Shown here: one piece after another, positions 6,303-8,842 of the stretch | Numbering within the stretch: position 1 is the first letter of the stretch | How the letters are laid out: every line of letters begins with the position of its first letter | Origin: Acidobacteriota bacterium | GTDB lineage: Bacteria > Acidobacteriota > Vicinamibacteria > Vicinamibacterales > UBA2999 | NCBI GenBank assembly: GCA_013140955.1 | Contig: JABFRY010000416.1 | Location: forward strand, 1 to 8,842 | Length of the DNA stretch: 8,842 bases | Direction of reading: 5' to 3' | Notes under the pieces: generated by a model | What the model was told of the DNA's origin: nothing | Seen by the model: only the letters and a program-made list of their open reading frames with translations | Databases searched by the model: none | Position numbers and translations under genes: made by a program

Positions 6303-6308
6303 TATAAT
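6303..6308 (+). promoter_or_regulatory. -10 TATAAT upstream of the anti-sigma-type ATPase gene
   Basis: A perfect TATAAT lies 12 bases before the ATG at 6321, in a region where A/T-rich hexamers are rare. The predicted transcription start is near 6315, giving a leader of about 6 bases with no Shine-Dalgarno sequence. The -35 candidate CTGTCG (6279-6284, 18-base spacer) matches only 3 of 6 positions. Confidence 0.5.
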
Positions 6309-6320
6309 CCCGTGGGCTTC

Positions 6321-6764
6321 ATGGGCGGAACGAGCGTCAGTCTCGACTTCTGCGGCGCGTTCGACATGCTGGACTTCGTACAGCTGGTCAGCGAGCGCCT
6401 TGGGCGGCTCTCCGGCCTCGACGGGGACGACCTGCACTGGGTGACCGTGGCCGTACGCGAGTCGGTCATCAACGCCATCAAGCACGGAAACGGCAACGAC
6501 GAGCGGAAGCGGGTCTTCGTGGAGTTCACGCCCCTCGACGGCCGCCCGCACGGCCTGTCGATTCGCGTGCGCGACCAGGGCGAGGGCTTCGACCCCGGGG
6601 CCCTGCCCGATCCCCTTGCCGCCGACAATCTGCTCAAGGCCAGCGGCCGCGGGATTTTCCTCATTCGCACGTTCATGGACGAGACGACGCTGCGCCGCGC
6701 CCCCGAGGGCGGCATGGAGGTCGTGATGGTCAAGCGCGCCCACGACGGCGCGGCCGGGCACTAG
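6321..6764 (+). CDS. GHKL ATP-binding protein, RsbW/SpoIIAB anti-sigma-factor type
   Basis: This is a 147-residue stand-alone HATPase_c_2 domain, the fold of serine kinases/anti-sigma factors that bind a sigma factor and phosphorylate an STAS antagonist. The N box is VAVRESVINAIKHGN (43-57, with E47 and N51), the G1 box is DQGEGFDP (85-92) and the G2 box is SGRGIFLIR (108-116), so ATP binding looks intact. No STAS antagonist, PP2C phosphatase or sigma factor is visible in the window, so the partner is unknown. I chose ATG at 6321 because TATAAT ends 12 bases upstream, which puts the in-frame GTG at 6312 upstream of the expected transcript start. Longer in-frame starts run back over aroA. The inositol-monophosphatase-family gene follows after 10 bases, suggesting co-transcription. 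Actual kinase or anti-sigma activity is inferred from the family. Confidence 0.87.
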   Translation: MGGTSVSLDFCGAFDMLDFVQLVSERLGRLSGLDGDDLHWVTVAVRESVINAIKHGNGNDERKRVFVEFTPLDGRPHGLSIRVRDQGEGFDPGALPDPLAADNLLKASGRGIFLIRTFMDETTLRRAPEGGMEVVMVKRAHDGAAGH

Positions 6765-6774
6765 CACGCACATC

Positions 6775-7572
6775 GTGTCGAACGCCGCCTACCTCGCCAC
6801 GGCTATCGAGATCGTCCTGCGCGCAGGGGAGATGCAGCTGGCCGGCCGGGCGTCGGGCTTCAGCGTGCAGAAGAAGGGGCGCATCGATCTGGTGACCGAG
6901 ATCGATCTCGCGTGCGAACGCATGTGCCGCGACGTGCTCGGGGCGCGGTACCCGGATCACGACATCCTCGCCGAGGAACTCGGCGCCGGACCTGCCGGGA
7001 CGTCCGCGGCTTCGGCCCGATGGGTCTTCGATCCGCTCGATGGCACCACCAACTTCGCGCATGGACTGCCCATCTTCTGCGCGTCGCTCGCCCTCGAGGT
7101 CGATGGCCGGGCCCAGGTGGGCGCCATCTACGATCCGAGCCGGCGCGAGCTGTTCACCGCGGAGCGCGGACAGGGCGCATTCCTCAACGGCCAGGCGCTC
7201 CGGGTGTCGGCGACGCCCGTCCTCGAAGACGCGCTGCTCGTCACCGGCTTTCCGTACGACGCACCAGCGGGCTGGGACGACCTGCTCCGCCTGTTCGGGG
7301 GCTTCCTCCAGTCGGCTCGTGCGGTGCGACGGCTGGGATCGGCGGCCCTCGATCTCTGCTACGTGGCGGCCGGACGGTTCGACGGGTTCTGGGAGCAGCA
7401 ACTGCGGCCGTGGGACGTGGCGGCGGGTGCGCTGATTGTCGAGGAGGCAGGCGGGCGGCTGAGCGGTCTCGCGGGTGGTCCCTATGCATCAGACCGCGGG
7501 GAGATCGTGGCGAGCAATAGCCGCATCCACGCGCAGATGCTCGACGTCATCCGCACGTACCGCCCTCTCTAG
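6775..7572 (+). CDS. Inositol-1-monophosphatase family protein (SuhB-like)
   Basis: This is a predicted Mg-dependent, lithium-sensitive-type phosphomonoesterase of 265 residues, the usual family length. The metal site is complete: E67 in LAEE, D86 and D89 in WVFDPLDGTTNF (83-94), and D214 in PWDVAAG (212-217) followed by EEAGG. Family members act on inositol phosphates, fructose-1,6-bisphosphate, histidinol phosphate or PAP, and the substrate cannot be told from sequence. The start is GTG at 6775, 10 bases after the preceding stop, with no Shine-Dalgarno sequence. A Val-start S-N-A-A-Y-L then leads straight into the first helix, and no better start exists. It is likely co-transcribed with the ATPase upstream. 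Two small hairpins lie just downstream of its stop. Confidence 0.92.
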   Translation: MSNAAYLATAIEIVLRAGEMQLAGRASGFSVQKKGRIDLVTEIDLACERMCRDVLGARYPDHDILAEELGAGPAGTSAASARWVFDPLDGTTNFAHGLPIFCASLALEVDGRAQVGAIYDPSRRELFTAERGQGAFLNGQALRVSATPVLEDALLVTGFPYDAPAGWDDLLRLFGGFLQSARAVRRLGSAALDLCYVAAGRFDGFWEQQLRPWDVAAGALIVEEAGGRLSGLAGGPYASDRGEIVASNSRIHAQMLDVIRTYRPL

Positions 7573-7577
7573 CGGAC

Positions 7578-7618
7578 GTCCCGCCCCGGGATCTTCACAT
7601 TCGCACCTGCGGCAGGTG
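7578..7618 (+). terminator. Tandem small hairpins after the IMPase-family gene (weak terminator candidate)
   Basis: Two perfect inverted repeats follow the stop codon. TCCCG-CCC-CGGGA (7579-7591) can extend by a G-U pair to 7578/7592 and is followed by TCTTCACATT. CACCTG-CGG-CAGGTG spans 7604-7618. Neither has a true T-tract. The rest of the 136 bp gap to 7708 shows no convincing promoter; TTGGCA at 7649-7654 resembles a -35 but lacks a -10. Confidence 0.35.
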
Positions 7619-7708
7619 GCCCACCCTGCGATTCACAACGGGTGCGGCTTGGCATCGCTCCTGCAAGCCCTCGGGCCATTCGCCCTGGTGGGGCATTGCG
7701 GAGGATGC

Positions 7709-8404
7709 ATGAGACGACACCTCTTCGTATGGCTGGTCGTGGCCGTCGGCGCGGGGATGCTGCCCGGCGCGGCCGGTGCGCAGACGCTGAACTTCGGTGT
7801 GGGCGGCTTCACGGTGCGCGGTGAGGATGCCCGTGTCGAGGGCGACGTGCTGAACGCGAACCGGGAACTGCTGGCGTTCGACATCGAGGAGTTCAACGGA
7901 CCCTATGTGGGCGTCGAATGGCTGGTGCCCTTCGCGGGGTTTTTCGAGGCGGGAGCCGGCATCGGCTTCTCTCGTCGCACGGTTCCCAGCGTCTACGCCG
8001 ACTTCATCGACGCCGACGGGACCGAGATCGAACAGGACCTGCGGCTTCGGCTCGTCCCGGTTGCCTTCTCGGTGCGGGTGGTGCCGTTCGGGCATGAACG
8101 CGGCGTGCAGCCCTACGTGGGCGTGGGTGTCGGCGTGACCGGATGGCGCTACAGCGAATCCGGCGAGTTCGTGGACTTCTCGAGCGGCAGGAACACCATC
8201 TTCCGCGACACATTCGTGGCGAGCGGCACAGCGGCCGGGCCCATCGCCCTGGGCGGCATCCGGTTCGCGTCGGACACGTTCGTGGGCGGTGGGGAAGTGC
8301 GCTACTCGAGCGCCGACGCCGAACTCGGCCCCGACTTCCTCGGCAGCCGAATCGACCTGGGCGGGTGGACCTACACCGTCACCTTCGGCGTGAAGTTCAA
8401 CTGA
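7709..8404 (+). CDS. Secreted outer-membrane beta-barrel protein
   Basis: This is probably a small outer-membrane beta-barrel, 231 residues long. The N-terminus has a clear signal peptide: basic RRH, a hydrophobic core (5-18) and AGA before Q25. The mature part alternates hydrophobic and polar residues in strand-like blocks such as YVGVEWLVP, LRLVPVAFSVRVVP and QPYVGVGVGVTGW. It ends in WTYTVTFGVKFN, a final-strand-like C-terminus with Phe as the penultimate residue. I chose ATG at 7709 because GGAGG (7700-7704) lies just upstream and the signal peptide begins there. An in-frame extension to 7475 would run over the preceding gene and bury the signal peptide. The large share of Gly and aromatic residues fits porin-like or OmpW/OmpA-barrel families, but I cannot name one. 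Function is unknown; it stands alone between hairpins. Confidence 0.82.
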   Translation: MRRHLFVWLVVAVGAGMLPGAAGAQTLNFGVGGFTVRGEDARVEGDVLNANRELLAFDIEEFNGPYVGVEWLVPFAGFFEAGAGIGFSRRTVPSVYADFIDADGTEIEQDLRLRLVPVAFSVRVVPFGHERGVQPYVGVGVGVTGWRYSESGEFVDFSSGRNTIFRDTFVASGTAAGPIALGGIRFASDTFVGGGEVRYSSADAELGPDFLGSRIDLGGWTYTVTFGVKFN

Positions 8405-8410
8405 GCCATC

Positions 8411-8440
8411 GCGCCGGATGGGCATGCCCCCGTCCGGCGC
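8411..8440 (+). terminator. Strong hairpin after the beta-barrel gene
   Basis: GCGCCGGATGGG (8411-8422) pairs with CCCGTCCGGCGC (8429-8440) over 12 bp, with one G-U wobble and a 6-base loop. It starts 6 bases after the stop codon. The downstream bases are GTTATAAT, so there is only a minimal T-run, and the hairpin directly abuts the next promoter's -10. It is the most stable terminator-like structure I found in the window. Confidence 0.6.
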
Positions 8441-8442
8441 GT

Positions 8443-8448
8443 TATAAT
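8443..8448 (+). promoter_or_regulatory. -10 TATAAT upstream of the DedA/YqaA-type gene
   Basis: A perfect TATAAT lies 3 bases after a strong hairpin. The expected transcription start is near 8455, giving a leader of about 49 bases to the GTG at 8504. The position where a -35 would sit (about 8420-8425) falls in the apex of the hairpin and does not match TTGACA. The leader is pyrimidine-rich with GGCC repeats that could fold. Confidence 0.5.
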
Positions 8449-8503
8449 CGCCTCCCGCCGGGCGTCCGGCCCTCCGGCCCTTCCCTCATCGAGACTGCGG
8501 CGA

Positions 8504-8842
8504 GTGCGATCGTTCATCACCTGGCTGTACGCCTTCGCCCTGTCCATCGGCGGCGCAGGGCTCTTCGTCATTGCCTTCCTCGACTCGTCCTTCGTGTCGT
8601 TGCCCCAGATCAACGACGTGCTGGTCGTGTTGATGGTCGTGCAGAACAAGCCGTGGATGCCGTATTACGCGCTCATGGCGTCGCTGGGATCGGTCGCCGG
8701 GTGCTGGGTGCTCTACTGGCTGGCCGGTCGCGGCGGCGACGCCTTCCTGCGGCGTCGCGTACGAGCCGGGCACGTGGACCGGGTCCTCGGCGCATACCGG
8801 CGGTGGGGGCTGCTGGCGCTCGTCGTTCCGGCCCTGCTGCCC
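8504..8842 (+). CDS. DedA/YqaA-type (VTT, SNARE-associated) membrane protein, 3' partial
   Basis: The first 113 codons run off the right edge without a stop. The protein starts V-R-S-F-I-T-W-L and has a hydrophobic region (about 5-25) with the phrase FLDSSFVSLPQINDVLV. A second membrane helix is at about 52-70 (YYALMASLGSVAGCWVLYW), then LAGRGGDAFLRRR and a reentrant-like WGLLALVVPALLP at the edge. The pattern of an acidic residue, SLP, G-x-x-x-G helices and a terminal PALLP is typical of YqaA/DedA-like proteins. These are implicated in lipid scrambling or undecaprenyl-phosphate recycling and membrane homeostasis; the precise role here is unknown. I chose GTG at 8504 as the only common start codon upstream of the first helix. 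The ribosome binding site is weak. A TATAAT lies at 8443. Confidence 0.78.
   Translation, partial: MRSFITWLYAFALSIGGAGLFVIAFLDSSFVSLPQINDVLVVLMVVQNKPWMPYYALMASLGSVAGCWVLYWLAGRGGDAFLRRRVRAGHVDRVLGAYRRWGLLALVVPALLP

Noticed and set aside
6171..6320. N-terminal extension of the anti-sigma-type ATPase
   Set aside because: It overlaps the 5' end of aroA on the other strand and lies upstream of the TATAAT; the domain begins right after the ATG at 6321.
5871..6773. 300-codon minus-strand frame across aroA and the ATPase gene
   Set aside because: It spans two real genes in the wrong frame and crosses their divergent promoter; no recognisable domain.
7649..7680. Possible promoter upstream of the beta-barrel gene (TTGGCA)
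   Set aside because: There is a -35-like match of 5 of 6, but no -10-like hexamer at any acceptable spacing.
7475..7708. N-terminal extension of the beta-barrel protein
   Set aside because: It covers the end of the IMPase-family gene and would put the signal peptide in the interior; GGAGG just before 7709 supports the later start.
1..8842. Search for repeats, insertion sequences, CRISPR arrays, tRNA genes and att sites
   Set aside because: No direct repeat arrays, transposase-like frames, tRNA-like cloverleaf or terminal inverted repeats were seen by eye; only the short hairpins listed.

Overview
The window is GC-rich, tightly packed bacterial chromosome with no mobile elements, tRNAs, rRNAs or CRISPR. 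A Gram-negative cell envelope is implied by an outer-membrane beta-barrel protein and a System I (Ccm) cytochrome c maturation cluster. The style of the CcmA/CcmB/CcmC and CcmD-like proteins, together with the very high GC content, suggests an Acidobacteriota-type organism, possibly Vicinamibacteria. That placement is inference from general resemblance, not from a search.

Layout. (1) Positions 3-3702, plus strand: the distal end of a ccm operon. In order it holds a membrane-anchored beta-domain protein with a cytoplasmic coiled-coil tail (5' end outside the window), ccmA, ccmB, ccmC, a CcmD-like protein, and a 48-residue single-pass membrane protein. Most junctions are 1-4 bp overlaps or a 1 bp gap, so translation is probably coupled. 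The exception is ccmB-ccmC, which carries a perfect hairpin. The ccmE, ccmF and ccmG/H genes are not here and would have to lie upstream or elsewhere. (2) Positions 3709-6244, minus strand: aroA (EPSP synthase), aroK (shikimate kinase) and a YfcE/ApaH-like metallophosphoesterase, again with overlapping stops and starts. This operon converges on the ccm operon with 6 bp between the stop codons. (3) A 76 bp divergent region (6245-6320) has -10-like hexamers on both strands so close to the start codons that both transcripts could be nearly leaderless. (4) Positions 6321-7572, plus strand: a small GHKL ATPase of the RsbW/SpoIIAB anti-sigma type, then an inositol-monophosphatase-family enzyme. (5) Positions 7709-8404: a secreted, probably outer-membrane, beta-barrel protein. 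A strong hairpin follows it and directly abuts a TATAAT element. (6) From 8504 to the right edge: the first 113 codons of a DedA/YqaA-type (VTT/SNARE-associated) membrane protein.

How the genes work together. CcmA, CcmB, CcmC and the CcmD-like protein form the haem-handling module that delivers haem to CcmE. The flanking anchored protein and the 48-residue protein are candidate lineage-specific accessories, judged only by position and coupling. AroA and AroK catalyse two nearby steps of the shikimate pathway, and the phosphoesterase rides in the same operon. The remaining genes look like ordinary housekeeping or envelope functions. I see no undescribed defence or mobile system. The most original signals are the two accessory ccm genes and the promoter and hairpin architecture.
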